Shown here: piece after piece, positions 33,485-43,569 of the stretch
How positions within the stretch are numbered: the stretch's first letter is position 1
Layout of the letters: every line of letters starts with the position of its first letter
Source: Phyllobacterium sophorae
GTDB taxonomy: Bacteria; Pseudomonadota; Alphaproteobacteria; Rhizobiales; Rhizobiaceae
Direction of reading: 5' to 3'
Assembly: GCF_003010965.1 (NCBI RefSeq)
Contig: NZ_PGGM01000012.1
Span: 1 to 64,000 of the forward strand
Length of the DNA stretch: 64,000 bases
Position numbers and translations under genes: made by a program
Notes under the pieces: model-generated
Seen by the model: only the letters and a program-made list of their open reading frames with translations
Database searches by the model: none
Told to the model about the DNA's origin: nothing

Positions 33485-34831
33485 CTAGCGAATAATCAGG
33501 AACAGCTTCGTTCCACCGCGCACAAGATCGAACGCGAGCGTGCCTTTTGCGTCACGCAATGCCTCTGTCAGTTCTGCGACCGAGGAGATTGGCCGGCGGT
33601 TGACGGCGACAATCACGTCGCCAGATTTCAAGCCTGATTGAGCCGCGGCGCTGCCTTCCTCAATGTGTTCGACGACAACGGTTCCTCCCGCGTCCCGAAA
33701 CTCAGCGCCCTCAAGGCGATTGGGAAGGACTTCGGCCTCCTCAACTGCGCCGCCCGCTTCGATGCGCAGGGTCACGGATTTATGCACGCCATCGCGCATA
33801 TAGTCGATGTCGATGTCCGAGCCGACCGGGGCGAGTCCGACGCGGTTGCGCAGGTCGGCCGAACTGGAAATGCGATGCTTATCGACGCTCATGATGACAT
33901 CACCCGCCTGAAGGCCAGCGCTCGCGGCGGGGGAGCCTTGTTCAACGCGGCTGACCACCACGCCGGAACTCTCGGTAAGACCGAGCGCCTGCGCCAAATC
34001 CGGGGTGACGTCTTGAATGGCAACGCCGATGCGCCCGCGACGTACCTCGCCGTGGTCGACGAGCTGCTGCATTACAGTGGAGGCCATGGCGATCGGCACC
34101 GCAAACCCGATGCCGACATTGCCCCCGGCCGGGGCGATAATCGCCGTATTGATTCCGATCAATTTACCGTCGGCCGTAACCAGGGCGCCGCCGGAATTGC
34201 CGGGATTGATCGAGGCATCGGTTTGGATAAAGTCTTCGTAACCTTCGATATTGATGCCGCTGCGGCCAAGCGCGCTGACGATGCCGGAGGTCACTGTCTG
34301 GCCGAGACCAAAGGGATTGCCGATCGCCACCACAGTGTCACCGACCCGAAGCGTGTCGGAATTGCCAAATGGAAGAGCCTTCAATTGTGGAGCTTTGATC
34401 TTGATCAGCGCGATGTCAGTTGCCTTGTCGCTGCCGACGAGCGTGGCGACAAAGCGACGCCTATCCTTCAGGGTTACCGAGATTTCGCCAGCGGCAGCCA
34501 CGACATGATGATTGGTAAGGATGTAGCCCTTTTCGGCATCAACGATCACGCCGGATCCGGCGCTCAAACGCTGTTGCATTTCAGGCAGGTTGAAATAACG
34601 GCGGAAAAACGGATCGTTGTAGAGAGGATTCGTCTCAGCGGATGAGCCGGACTTCACCGCGATGTTGACAACGGCGGGCGTCACCCCCTCCAGCACATCG
34701 GCAAGCGGGCGCTGCTCACTCTCACCAATGGCAGGTTGTGACTGCGCCGCTGCCACCGGAAGGGGTGCCGGTGAGAGGAGGGGAACAAGTGCGGCGAACA
34801 CGTAAAGATATTCGGACGAACGCATGACCAT
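33485..34831 (-). CDS. DegP/DegQ (HtrA) periplasmic serine protease
   Basis: 448 residues. An N-terminal signal peptide ends VAAAQ. The trypsin-fold protease has the triad His109 (ILTNHHVVAAAG), Asp139 (KATDIALIKI) and Ser213 (INPGNSGGALVT). Two PDZ domains follow (about 265-350 and 370-445), starting RRGRIGVAIQDVTPDLAQAL. HtrA proteins degrade or hold misfolded periplasmic proteins under heat stress. The start at 34831 follows GGAGGGCTAAA. It is 81 bp downstream of an 86-residue gene that follows groEL, consistent with one heat-shock operon. Confidence 0.93.
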   Translation of the reverse strand: MVMRSSEYLYVFAALVPLLSPAPLPVAAAQSQPAIGESEQRPLADVLEGVTPAVVNIAVKSGSSAETNPLYNDPFFRRYFNLPEMQQRLSAGSGVIVDAEKGYILTNHHVVAAAGEISVTLKDRRRFVATLVGSDKATDIALIKIKAPQLKALPFGNSDTLRVGDTVVAIGNPFGLGQTVTSGIVSALGRSGINIEGYEDFIQTDASINPGNSGGALVTADGKLIGINTAIIAPAGGNVGIGFAVPIAMASTVMQQLVDHGEVRRGRIGVAIQDVTPDLAQALGLTESSGVVVSRVEQGSPAASAGLQAGDVIMSVDKHRISSSADLRNRVGLAPVGSDIDIDYMRDGVHKSVTLRIEAGGAVEEAEVLPNRLEGAEFRDAGGTVVVEHIEEGSAAAQSGLKSGDVIVAVNRRPISSVAELTEALRDAKGTLAFDLVRGGTKLFLIIR

Positions 34832-34912
34832 TTTAGCCCTCCAAGTCCTTTGATCCTCCTTTCGACGTCAATCGGCGGTCGGGTCTGCCCTGAGGTTCAG
34901 GTTTCTTCTCCG

Positions 34913-35173
34913 TCAATGTGTGCCAGGCGAAACGGCACGCTGCCAATCCGTCAATCCCGAATTATCCATTTTGACGTCCTGTTGCAAAAACTTCTGTGCG
35001 GCGAGAACCATGATTGCATAGGCGGCCTTGCGACGATCCCAGCCTGCCGCCTTTGTCTGATCGAGCAGATCGGTCAGAATCGGGTCGAGCACAGCCTTGA
35101 GGTCCGTCTCGTAGCAAAGATCCGAGGCTTGACGCTGCGGCGGCGAAAACTCGGCGATGTTCAGCATATTCAT
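34913..35173 (-). CDS. 86-residue protein between groEL and degP
   Basis: Starts MNMLNIAEFSPPQRQASDLC at 35173 and continues through YETDLKAVLDPILTDLLDQT and AAYAIMVLAAQKFLQQDVKM. Predicted mostly helical and soluble, without a signal peptide. A GTG at 35200 offers an alternative start. Its position inside the groES-groEL-degP run suggests a chaperone- or protease-associated role, but no known family was recognised. Two copies of GAGGTGTGTG lie just upstream of the start. Confidence 0.65.
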   Translation of the reverse strand: MNMLNIAEFSPPQRQASDLCYETDLKAVLDPILTDLLDQTKAAGWDRRKAAYAIMVLAAQKFLQQDVKMDNSGLTDWQRAVSPGTH

Positions 35174-35214
35174 GGCACCACACACCTCTTCATGGCACAC
35201 ACCTCACGCTTGGC

Positions 35215-35241
35215 GGCTGCGCCCGCCTGGCGGGCGCAGCC
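35215..35241 (-). terminator. Perfect GC-rich hairpin after groEL
   Basis: GGCTGCGCCCGCC (35215-35227) and GGCGGGCGCAGCC (35229-35241) are exact reverse complements with almost no loop, 8 bp past the groEL stop. There is no T-run, so partial termination or mRNA stabilisation before the 86-residue gene is likely. Confidence 0.6.
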
Positions 35242-35248
35242 TTCCTCG

Positions 35249-36916
<1,668 letters not shown>

Positions 36917-36925
36917 TCAGGCACA

Positions 36926-37240
36926 TCAGGCCGCCTCTTTAGCCGCGGTTTCGACTTCAATCACACCCATGACGTCGGACTCCTTCATGATCAGGAGATC
37001 CTCACCCTTGAGCTTGATCTCGGTGCCGGACCATTTGCCGAACAGGATGCGGTCGCCGATCTTGACGTCGAGCGGCTGCAATTGGCCGCTTTCGTCGCGG
37101 GCGCCGGGACCCGTGGCGATAACCTCGCCTTCCTGCGGCTTTTCCTTGGCAGTTTCGGGAATGATGATGCCGCCGGCCGTCTTTTCTTCGGCCTCGATGC
37201 GGCGGACCAGAATACGGTCATGCAATGGACGGAACGTCAT
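36926..37240 (-). CDS. groES: 10-kDa co-chaperonin GroES
   Basis: 104 residues from the ATG at 37240 (GAGGAGAACGAC upstream). [20 protein letters not shown] then [20 protein letters not shown] contains the mobile loop (KTAGGIIIP), and [20 protein letters not shown] the roof strands. A longer frame from 37357 is unsupported. It is followed by groEL after 48 bp and preceded by a CIRCE element 152 bp upstream. A degenerate copy of its start region lies at 37850-37897. Confidence 0.96.
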   Translation of the reverse strand: MTFRPLHDRILVRRIEAEEKTAGGIIIPETAKEKPQEGEVIATGPGARDESGQLQPLDVKIGDRILFGKWSGTEIKLKGEDLLIMKESDVMGVIEVETAAKEAA

Positions 37241-37391
37241 GTCGTTCTCCTCTTTAGACAAACAGATTTTGAGGTTCCTCCGCGCCGCAACCGAAGCGGG
37301 TCCGGCGCGGGTCGCGCAATCCTTTCCGGCATCGCGCGCATAACGAGTTGGTTTCACATATTTAGCATTTCAAGAGGGCAATGAAAAAAAT

Positions 37392-37418
37392 TTAGCACTC
37401 GACATGGGAGAGTGCTAA
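37392..37418. promoter_or_regulatory. CIRCE element (HrcA operator)
   Basis: TTAGCACTC (37392-37400), 9 bp, GAGTGCTAA (37410-37418): an exact match to the CIRCE consensus bound by HrcA. It controls groESL by derepression on heat shock. It lies upstream of groES on the minus strand. Confidence 0.95.
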
Positions 37419-37568
37419 TGACATGGATTCACACAACGAATCCTTCCTGAACCGATCGCCTGGCCGTTGAAGTTTTGCCAGATTTTCACAGAACCTTCAT
37501 CCGCGTAGGAGCAGCTGGAATAATCCCCTCGCTTGACGTCAGGTCATGCTCGAAGCGGTCAATGCTTT

Positions 37569-37775
37569 TCAGATCTCCTGGCCGGTTTTTGCGTACGGGA
37601 CACCACGCCGTTCAGCTTCCTTGACCATCATCGCAACAATGTCGTTAAACGGAATGCGGACAAACCGCCCGGCGTAAAACCTGGCGATCGCCTCGATATC
37701 GATCCGTCCAAAGCCTTCCGGCAACGCCTCCATATCTGTGGCGATCTGTTGCTCTAGTTTGATCCTGTCATTCAT
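37569..37775 (-). CDS. 68-residue hypothetical protein
   Basis: From the ATG at 37775 (GGAGGCGCAGCA upstream) the protein reads MNDRIKLEQQIATDMEALPE, then AIARFYAGRFVRIPFNDIVA and MMVKEAERRGVPYAKTG. It is helical, soluble and without cysteines. A basic surface (GRFVR) and the size recall small stress-island proteins of rhizobia, but no named family was recognised. It lies upstream of the CIRCE region, on the same strand as groESL. Confidence 0.6.
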   Translation of the reverse strand: MNDRIKLEQQIATDMEALPEGFGRIDIEAIARFYAGRFVRIPFNDIVAMMVKEAERRGVPYAKTGQEI

Positions 37776-37849
37776 TGCTGCGCCTCCATAGGAGATGGTG
37801 CCCCGCCGGCTCGCCAGCAACCTGCAGCGCCCACCTCCACATCGACTGC

Positions 37850-37897
37850 TGTCTTCGGTTAGCTTCGATGCGGTTATGCAATGGGCCCTAACGTCAT
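37850..37897 (-). pseudogene. Relic of a second groES start
   Basis: Behind a GGAGGACGCA ribosome site the ATG at 37897 opens MTL and, one base out of frame, PLHNRIEANRRQ. The DNA CCATTGCATAACCGCATCG matches CCATTGCATGACCGTATTC of the intact groES at nearly every base. A one-base insertion breaks the frame and the rest is gone. It implies an earlier duplicate of groES at this locus. Confidence 0.6.
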
Positions 37898-38219
37898 TGC
37901 GTCCTCCTCACCACATACAAATATATAAGATACCCTCCCGCGCCCGAGGTACATCCTCGCAGCGCTCGAGCCCTTCGGCATCGGGCCTTCGATCTGGTTT
38001 TGCAACAATGCGGCTTCAAGAAGACTTGGGAAAATTTCCCTCAATCAGCACGCTCAAGCACGAGCGCCATGAAATTCACGAAGCTGTTTCGTATGTCCGT
38101 CAGTGGGGAGATTGAAATTTCTCGGAAAAATTCCAAAATATTTCGCTATGAAAAGAGGCCTGATTTCGGGCCGCTTCTAGGACACCACCACAAGGAGATT
38201 TTGCGAACGGAGGAGCGCC

Positions 38220-38567
38220 ATGGAACCTACCCTTTCGATGATTATCCCCTCGATCGCCCCCGAATGCCCTGATCCGTCCATCGGCCGCCTGCTTCATCCG
38301 GCACGGCATTTCAGCCATCCTGAAGACGTGCTCCGGGATGATACGCTCGATGTCCAGGAAAAACGCGCCATCCTCGCCTCGTGGGCTTCAGACGCCTGCG
38401 CGGTCGAATCGATGCCGGCGTTGCGCAAGCTGCCGAACGCTGAGGAACCGGTTGCCTTCGACGCCGTCATGGATGCGCTGCGCCAGCTCGACGACATCCG
38501 GAGCGAAGTTGACGGCAATTGCGATCGCGCACCACACCGTCAACGCCCGAAGAAACTTGATGCCTGA
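38220..38567 (+). CDS. 115-residue conserved-looking hypothetical protein
   Basis: From the ATG at 38220 (GGAGGAGCGCC upstream): IGRLLHPARHFSHPEDVLRD then DTLDVQEKRAILASWASDAC and AVESMPALRKLPNAEEPVAF. The motif LHPARHF-x-HP-x-DVL and EKRAILASWASDACAVES looks like a small family I recall from rhizobial genomes, without a known function. It is soluble and without a signal peptide. The C-terminal 20 residues are basic and poor in structure. It sits between groESL and the hsp20 genes. Confidence 0.7.
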   Translation: MEPTLSMIIPSIAPECPDPSIGRLLHPARHFSHPEDVLRDDTLDVQEKRAILASWASDACAVESMPALRKLPNAEEPVAFDAVMDALRQLDDIRSEVDGNCDRAPHRQRPKKLDA

Positions 38568-38726
38568 CGGACATTGACAAGAAAAAATAACATGTCAGCA
38601 GGGCTTTCCTTGATGCGGGTGGGAGCGATGGACGACTGCGGAAGTGCATCGTCGTCGTCCGAGGATGCGAACGCGTTCTGGCCTTGCATCGGGCAGCAGA
38701 GGTTTGAGTGCGCGAACCATCACTAT

Positions 38727-38972
38727 TCATTGAGGCGGGAGAGGCGTAACAGGCTCGTCCCTTAGTGCCTCAGCCTCAAGAAGGTCAATCAGGGCTGCGA
38801 CGCGACTTGCGGGCAGAGGGCGACTCTCTCCCATCAACACTTCGTCGTTGTTCAGCCATATCAAGGCCTCCCTCAGTTCTTCAAGCGATGCCCCTGTCGA
38901 AGCAATTTCTGCAATTGTCATCTCGTCTACCGGACCAAGCACCGAAGTCACGTCCTTACGAGTCAAAACCAT
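38727..38972 (-). CDS. 81-residue hypothetical protein
   Basis: From the ATG at 38972 (GGGAGGAACG upstream): MVLTRKDVTSVLGPVDEMTI, then EELREALIWLNNDEVLMGES and RPLPASRVAALIDLLEAEAL. The pattern (E-I-x-x-T-G-A-S-x-E-E-L-x-E-A-x-x-W-L, then R-x-L-P-x-x-R-V-A) is a small helical protein seen in Rhizobiales stress regions. No activity is known. It diverges from the hsp20 gene at 39240, and the 267-bp gap carries the ROSE-like hairpin. Confidence 0.65.
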   Translation of the reverse strand: MVLTRKDVTSVLGPVDEMTIAEIASTGASLEELREALIWLNNDEVLMGESRPLPASRVAALIDLLEAEALRDEPVTPLPPQ

Positions 38973-39214
38973 CTTTCGTTCCTCCCGGGCTATCTGCCAA
39001 TCCGCGGTTTGGCGGCAATCCCGTTTCCACGCAAAAGAAACGCTGAGGAGCCGCGCTCGTTGCATCAAACGTCGGAGGCCAACAAAAAAATCGCAGCGTC
39101 GGCCACCAGCCTCTTGACGCAGCAGAACGCGATATCCAACTCTTTGTTGCCTGCTGCCGCAAGGGCGGGCCACGGTCAGGGAGCGCCAGCTTCTTGGCGT
39201 TCCTCGTACCTATA

Positions 39215-39233
39215 TTGCTCTTGAGAGGAGGAT
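39215..39233 (+). promoter_or_regulatory. ROSE-like RNA thermometer hairpin before hsp20
   Basis: The 5' UTR segment TTGCTCTT (39215-39222), loop GAG, AGGAGGAT (39226-39233) pairs across the Shine-Dalgarno sequence. The UUGCU motif with an internal G-G position opposite the SD is the hallmark of ROSE elements of rhizobial small heat-shock genes. It sits just upstream of the ATG at 39240. A second possible hairpin (GCCAG/CTTGGC near 39184-39198) lies upstream. Confidence 0.7.
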
Positions 39234-39239
39234 GTAGCT

Positions 39240-39710
39240 ATGAGAAACAACACCGACTTTTCCCCCTTCTACAGGTCGAGCATTGGCTTCGACCGCATTT
39301 TCAACCTGCTTGAAAACGCCAGTCCGCCCCCAACCGCCGGCGACTGGCCGCCCTACGATATCTTGAAGTTCGGCGAGGACAGCTATCGCATCATGCTCGC
39401 CGTGGCCGGCTTTACCGACGACGAGCTGACGATCACGCATGAGCCCAATCTCCTCGTGATCAATGGCGCGAAGTCGCAAGGCGAGGAAATGCAATACCTT
39501 CATCACGGCCTGGCTCTGCGCCAGTTTGTGCGCCGCTTTGAACTTGCCGACTATGTCAGTGTTACAAGCGCGAAGCTGGAAAACGGCTTGCTTGTCATCG
39601 ATCTGAAGAAGGAAATCCCCGAGGAGATGAAACCACGCCGCATCGCCATCAACGCCCAGGCGGGCAAGAAGTCGGCGTCAAAGCGGATCGAAGGCGACGT
39701 GGCCGCCTGA
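39240..39710 (+). CDS. Hsp20/alpha-crystallin small heat-shock protein
   Basis: 156 residues, IbpA-like. The alpha-crystallin domain runs from about residue 38 to 130 (PYDILKFGEDSYRIMLAVAG, then ELTITHEPNLLVINGAKSQG), with the conserved AKLENGLLVIDLKKE segment (G-L-L near the end of the domain). The N-terminal 35 residues carry the oligomerisation region (YRSSIGFDRIFNLLE). Small Hsps hold unfolding proteins for refolding by other chaperones. The second hsp20 gene begins 89 bp downstream, so they are probably co-transcribed. Confidence 0.93.
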   Translation: MRNNTDFSPFYRSSIGFDRIFNLLENASPPPTAGDWPPYDILKFGEDSYRIMLAVAGFTDDELTITHEPNLLVINGAKSQGEEMQYLHHGLALRQFVRRFELADYVSVTSAKLENGLLVIDLKKEIPEEMKPRRIAINAQAGKKSASKRIEGDVAA

Positions 39711-39799
39711 TTAAAAACTGGCCAGCAAGCGGGCACCGTCCCCAATGGGCCGGTGCGCTCTCGCATTGCAGAAGGAGAAAGATGAAAGGAGACAAGACC

Positions 39800-40309
39800 A
39801 TGAGCGTACGTGATCTTATTCCATGGAACCGCGGCAACAACCAGGTTCCGAGCGTCTATCGCGGTGATGACATTGATCCATTCCTGTCACTGCACCGCGA
39901 CGTCAACAAACTGTTCGATGAGGTTTTTCGCGGCTTTGGTGCCCCCTCGTTGTTTGGCCAAATGACAGCGCGAAGCGGAACTTGGCCGCGCGTCGAATTC
40001 TCGGAGAATGACAAGGAAATCCGGGTCATGGCCGAGGTGCCAGGCCTCGAAGACAAAGATGTCGAGGTTCTCCTGGAAGACGGCGTACTGACGCTTCGCG
40101 GCGAGAAGAAATCGGAAGCCGAGGACAAGGACCGGCAGTTCAGTGAGCGTTACTATGGGCGCTTCGAACGGCGCATCGGCCTTGGCCGGGAGATCGACGA
40201 GGACAAGGTCGCGGCGACCTTCAAGAACGGCCTCCTGACCATAACTTTGCCGAAGACAGAAAAAGCGCAGGCCAATGCCAAGCGCATCGCCATCAGCAGC
40301 GAAAAGTGA
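39800..40309 (+). CDS. Hsp20 family protein, second copy
   Basis: 169 residues from the ATG at 39800 (AAGGAGACAAGACC upstream); an in-frame ATG at 39782 adds six residues. The start MSVRDLIPWNRGNNQVPSVY and FLSLHRDVNKLFDEVFRGFG form the N-terminal arm. The alpha-crystallin domain is WPRVEFSENDKEIRVMAEVP, then GLEDKDVEVLLEDGVLTLRG and ATFKNGLLTITLPKTE. This is the class A-like HspA/HspC type with the RGEKK loop, distinct from the IbpA-like partner. The two classes often form mixed assemblies. Confidence 0.94.
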   Translation: MSVRDLIPWNRGNNQVPSVYRGDDIDPFLSLHRDVNKLFDEVFRGFGAPSLFGQMTARSGTWPRVEFSENDKEIRVMAEVPGLEDKDVEVLLEDGVLTLRGEKKSEAEDKDRQFSERYYGRFERRIGLGREIDEDKVAATFKNGLLTITLPKTEKAQANAKRIAISSEK

Positions 40310-40332
40310 TCCTTGAACCAAAAGCATGATCG

Positions 40333-40360
40333 CCGGGTGCATCCATGCGGATGCACCCGG
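40333..40360 (+). terminator. Terminator hairpin after the hsp20 pair
   Basis: CCGGGTGCATCC (40333-40344), loop ATGC, GGATGCACCCGG (40349-40360): a perfect 12-bp stem, 24 bp past the stop. A T-run is lacking. Confidence 0.65.
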
Positions 40361-40702
40361 GTCAGTATCCCTGATTAAAAGGGAGATGAGAGGCGGGTCT
40401 TGGCTGCCTGACCTTCGAGGGCCGCACACCGCCATTCATCGAAGCTTGGGCTGCCGGCGGCTGGGACGCCAGTTGAGCTGCGCTGTCCCACAAGAGAAGC
40501 GGCGGCTGCTTTGCTTGTGAGACACAATATCTGCTTCCTGGTGCAGAACGACCAAGCCGACCACTCGCCGAACGTGAGCCCGAACCGCAGACTGTGGTCG
40601 GTCAATTACCCGCCGCGGGATTGAGGTTGAAATTCCAGGGAACATCAAGGTCAACAGTTGAGCCCGCCGCAGCCGCGCCGGGCTCGCTTTCAGAAAACTG
40701 CG

Positions 40703-41065
40703 TCATGCATGTGCATGTGGACCTCGTCGATAGGCCCAAAGCGCCCACGCCGACAGGACCGCGACAAGAATGCCGATCACGACATGCGTCCGCATCGCAT
40801 TCACATTCGCGCTAAAGGCCAGCACCCACGGCGAGATCACCAGCCAGAAGCCAAGTGCCATGTTGGCCCGTTCCTCCCACTCCGCAAACTCCGAGAGCGT
40901 CGCGGCTGCCAGAACAGCAAGAGCGGCACCAACAACCCAGGCGTTCCATGCGGGCGCCGTTTCCGTTGCGAAACCAATCACCCATGGTGAGACCAACAGA
41001 CACACGGCAAGGACCAGATTGGCCATATCCTGGCCGCGTTTTCCTTCCATTAGATTGTAAGCCAT
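40703..41065 (-). CDS. SPW-repeat membrane protein
   Basis: 120 residues from the ATG at 41065 (GGAGGTTGTC upstream). Two SPW repeats, LAVCLLVSPWVIGFATETAP and WLVISPWVLAFSANVNAMRT, sit in four hydrophobic helices, with an ATLSEFAEWEERANMALGFW loop between. The fold of SPW proteins resembles HdeD-type membrane proteins, which occur in acid- and heat-resistance islands. An unrelated open region upstream to 41266 is rejected. It is the outermost likely member of the stress island. Confidence 0.85.
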   Translation of the reverse strand: MAYNLMEGKRGQDMANLVLAVCLLVSPWVIGFATETAPAWNAWVVGAALAVLAAATLSEFAEWEERANMALGFWLVISPWVLAFSANVNAMRTHVVIGILVAVLSAWALWAYRRGPHAHA

Positions 41066-41735
41066 GACAACCTCCATCCTTGAAGCTTGACCACAGTTCG
41101 CGTGCAAGCACGCTGTGCCCAAAGAGGTAGTTTTCTCATAGACAAGTTTCAAGCAACTCAAAGAATGGCATATTCTGGCATTCACTGCGACGTGGCCACC
41201 GCGTTGCTTGCCGGCTAAACGGCCGACGGACGTGTTGCTTTCCGGATTAAGACCCGGGGTGCCCATTTACGAATGCTGATCAGGGGTTTTGATCACCAAG
41301 CGCCCACGGACTTTTCGCGGCTGTCTCGGCTCCCTTTCGCCCCTCAGTTTCCTTTTTGTCGGTGCTCATAGCGACGGTGGGTCGCCAACGCCATGGGCTG
41401 ATCCTCCAAGTCTTCGCGCCAGGCTGATATGGAGCTAGGGATGTCGCTCTCCGTAACGCCAGCTCCATGTCCATGCCGGCGCCCCAGGGGCTACATTTCT
41501 GTCGTGGGTCCTGATGATCCATGGCGATCTATCCTAACCTTACGTGTTCGTTGTCTCCTGTTTCGGCCTCATATAGCGATCTTGGCTCATGGCAGCTCAG
41601 ACCGACTGCCCGTGGGTATTCCGGGTTGCAGGCCCCGTGAAACTCCGGACAGGAAGGCGCGCATCGCATCAGACTGGTGATACCGCGGCACAGATCTGAA
41701 CACCGACCCTCCGATGTATTCGGCTGCTCGCTCAG
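41066..41735. other. About 670 bp without a supported gene
   Basis: Overlapping short frames on both strands, none with a family pattern or good ribosome site. A frame at 41280-41522 (minus) ends AAKSPWALGDQNP but its start lacks support. Confidence 0.4.
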
Positions 41736-41915
41736 TTAATGATACGCTTTTGATGACCGGTAACGATGGAGCATGCATCCGCCTTTGGCGCGCCGTAAAA
41801 TCTCGGACAGCGACTGGGGTTCAGATCGCCTCGTGGGCATTTGTGCCTTTATGTGCCGCAACAGTTCCGGCGAAGCGGCTTTCTTGTTCTGGGTCTGCAG
41901 CGTCGGTTCTCCCAT
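41736..41915 (-). CDS. Short hypothetical protein (59 residues)
   Basis: From the ATG at 41915, MGEPTLQTQNKKAASPELLR then HIKAQMPTRRSEPQSLSEIL and RRAKGGCMLHRY. GGGAGTGACGATC precedes the ATG. The basic, helical sequence with ILRRAKGG might be nucleic-acid binding, but no family is recognised. Coding status is uncertain. Confidence 0.35.
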   Translation of the reverse strand: MGEPTLQTQNKKAASPELLRHIKAQMPTRRSEPQSLSEILRRAKGGCMLHRYRSSKAYH

Positions 41916-41939
41916 GATCGTCACTCCCTTAAAGAACAA

Positions 41940-42388
41940 CAGATCTGCCCCGACCGAAGTCGTGGGCTGGCAGTCAAGATTGTCTGGATGGCGAAAATTT
42001 AGGACAAATGGCTCGAATTTTCAATATCTGCGACTGCCGCTTTGCTCTTAGAGGCGATATGAGGAAAATGAGCTTACGACTGCTGCTTGATACCGCAACA
42101 ATGTTCAACGGAATGAACGGATTTTGCAACGGATGCAGCGACTGTAGCCATTTCGGCACCAATCGGATTCGACGGAAATTCGCCTATTATCGGCATTTTC
42201 AAAGCAACGTTTATCAGCAACTTCCAGCTGGGTTGCTTGCGAAGGTCAGCAACAGAGGCTCAGGCACCAAGTCATCCGGATGAATCTCTGCGTTCGGCCA
42301 GAATCTTGCCTGATACTGTCGATATTTGATTAATGTGATAATACTGAAGAACGGCTTGAGATCCGGGATAGTCAGAAAGAAGGGTTCG
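41940..42388. other. Upstream region of the AraC gene, no gene seen
   Basis: No credible frame. AT-rich blocks near 42310-42350 may contain the AraC-gene promoter. Confidence 0.35.
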
Positions 42389-43345
42389 ATGGAGAGAATT
42401 TTGCCCCACGGAGAGAGACTTCAGGCTCAAACAACCCCAATACGCTTACGGATTCTTGATGTGCTGTCGCAATTGCCGTGGGACGGCATCAGTTTCAAGC
42501 ACGAAATACCGGGTCTTTCGCTTTATCGCGTCGTCGAGCCCGCCGGGCCCTTTTTCACTTTGTATGAGCCCAGTCTCTCGTTAATCATCAAGGGGAGCAA
42601 GCGTGTCAGTGCCGGTGACGAAACGCATGTCTACGATGAATCATGCTTCTTCCTCACCACGATTGGTCTGCCCATGACGGGCCAGATCTGTGAGGCGAGT
42701 GAGGCGGAGCCGTATGTGGCTGCCATGTTGCGCCTAAACCTTGAGGCGCTTCGGCGTCTAATTGCCAGCCACGACTTGCACCCGACGGATACATCCGACC
42801 GCGACCGCGGCGTAGCAGTGGGTAGGGCCACGCCGGAACTGTTCGATGCCTTCTGGCGATTGATCTCGCTCGTAAATTCGCCAAACGATATTCCCTACAT
42901 GGCAAACCATATTCAAAATGAAATTTTCTACCGGCTCCTCACTGGCGAACAGGGCGCCCGGCTGCGCCGCTTTGCGCTAGCAGGAACGAACAGTAACCGC
43001 GTGGCAAAGGCGGTTGCCTGGCTGAAGGAGAACTACACCATGCCCCTTCGTGTCGATGCGTTGGCGGAGATCGCAAACATGGGGGTTTCCACGTTGCACC
43101 ATCATTTCCGTGCAATGACGGCCATGAGCCCATTACAATTCCAGAAGCATCTGCGGTTGCATCATGCGCGGGAACTGATGCTTTCCGGATCGCTCGATGC
43201 AGCGACGGCCGCGCTCAGGGTCGGCTATGAGAGTCCGACGCAGTTCAGCCGGGAATATCGCCGCATGTTCGGTCATCCTCCACTGCGTGACGTCAAGGCC
43301 ATACTGAATTCGGACGACTCAACCAGACGCGGCTCCGTCGGTTAG
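42389..43345 (+). CDS. AraC-family regulator with AraC_N sensor domain
   Basis: 318 residues from the ATG at 42389 (GAAGGGTTCG upstream). The N-terminal AraC_N domain contains GLSLYRVVEPAGPFFTLYEP, then SLSLIIKGSKRVSAGDETHV. The C-terminal HTH pair has VDALAEIANMGVSTLHHHFR, then SPLQFQKHLRLHHARELMLS and YESPTQFSREYRRMFGHPPL. It is a paralogue of the AraC gene at 19389. The adjacent molybdenum hydroxylase genes 224 bp downstream on the same strand are its likely targets. Confidence 0.9.
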   Translation: MERILPHGERLQAQTTPIRLRILDVLSQLPWDGISFKHEIPGLSLYRVVEPAGPFFTLYEPSLSLIIKGSKRVSAGDETHVYDESCFFLTTIGLPMTGQICEASEAEPYVAAMLRLNLEALRRLIASHDLHPTDTSDRDRGVAVGRATPELFDAFWRLISLVNSPNDIPYMANHIQNEIFYRLLTGEQGARLRRFALAGTNSNRVAKAVAWLKENYTMPLRVDALAEIANMGVSTLHHHFRAMTAMSPLQFQKHLRLHHARELMLSGSLDAATAALRVGYESPTQFSREYRRMFGHPPLRDVKAILNSDDSTRRGSVG

Positions 43346-43569
43346 CACAATCGCCGATTGGCTGAGACCAATGCCATTCCTTTCAAAATTTAATCACGCA
43401 AAATAAACACAAAGTGACGGGCGCGACAGGATCGAGCAATAATCAGGCAGGATTGAACCTATCAGCCCAAAGCATGGTCTTATAAGTTTGCCTGCACATG
43501 ACGAACGTCAAAGGGAGCCCGGACCGGCTGAAGCTCCACAGGCGCGCATCACAACGCAGGGAGAATACT

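Noticed and set aside
33638..34645. 335-codon open frame antisense to the DegP gene
   Set aside because: The opposite strand has the catalytic triad and PDZ domains of HtrA. The antisense frame has no family features and arises from high-GC third positions.
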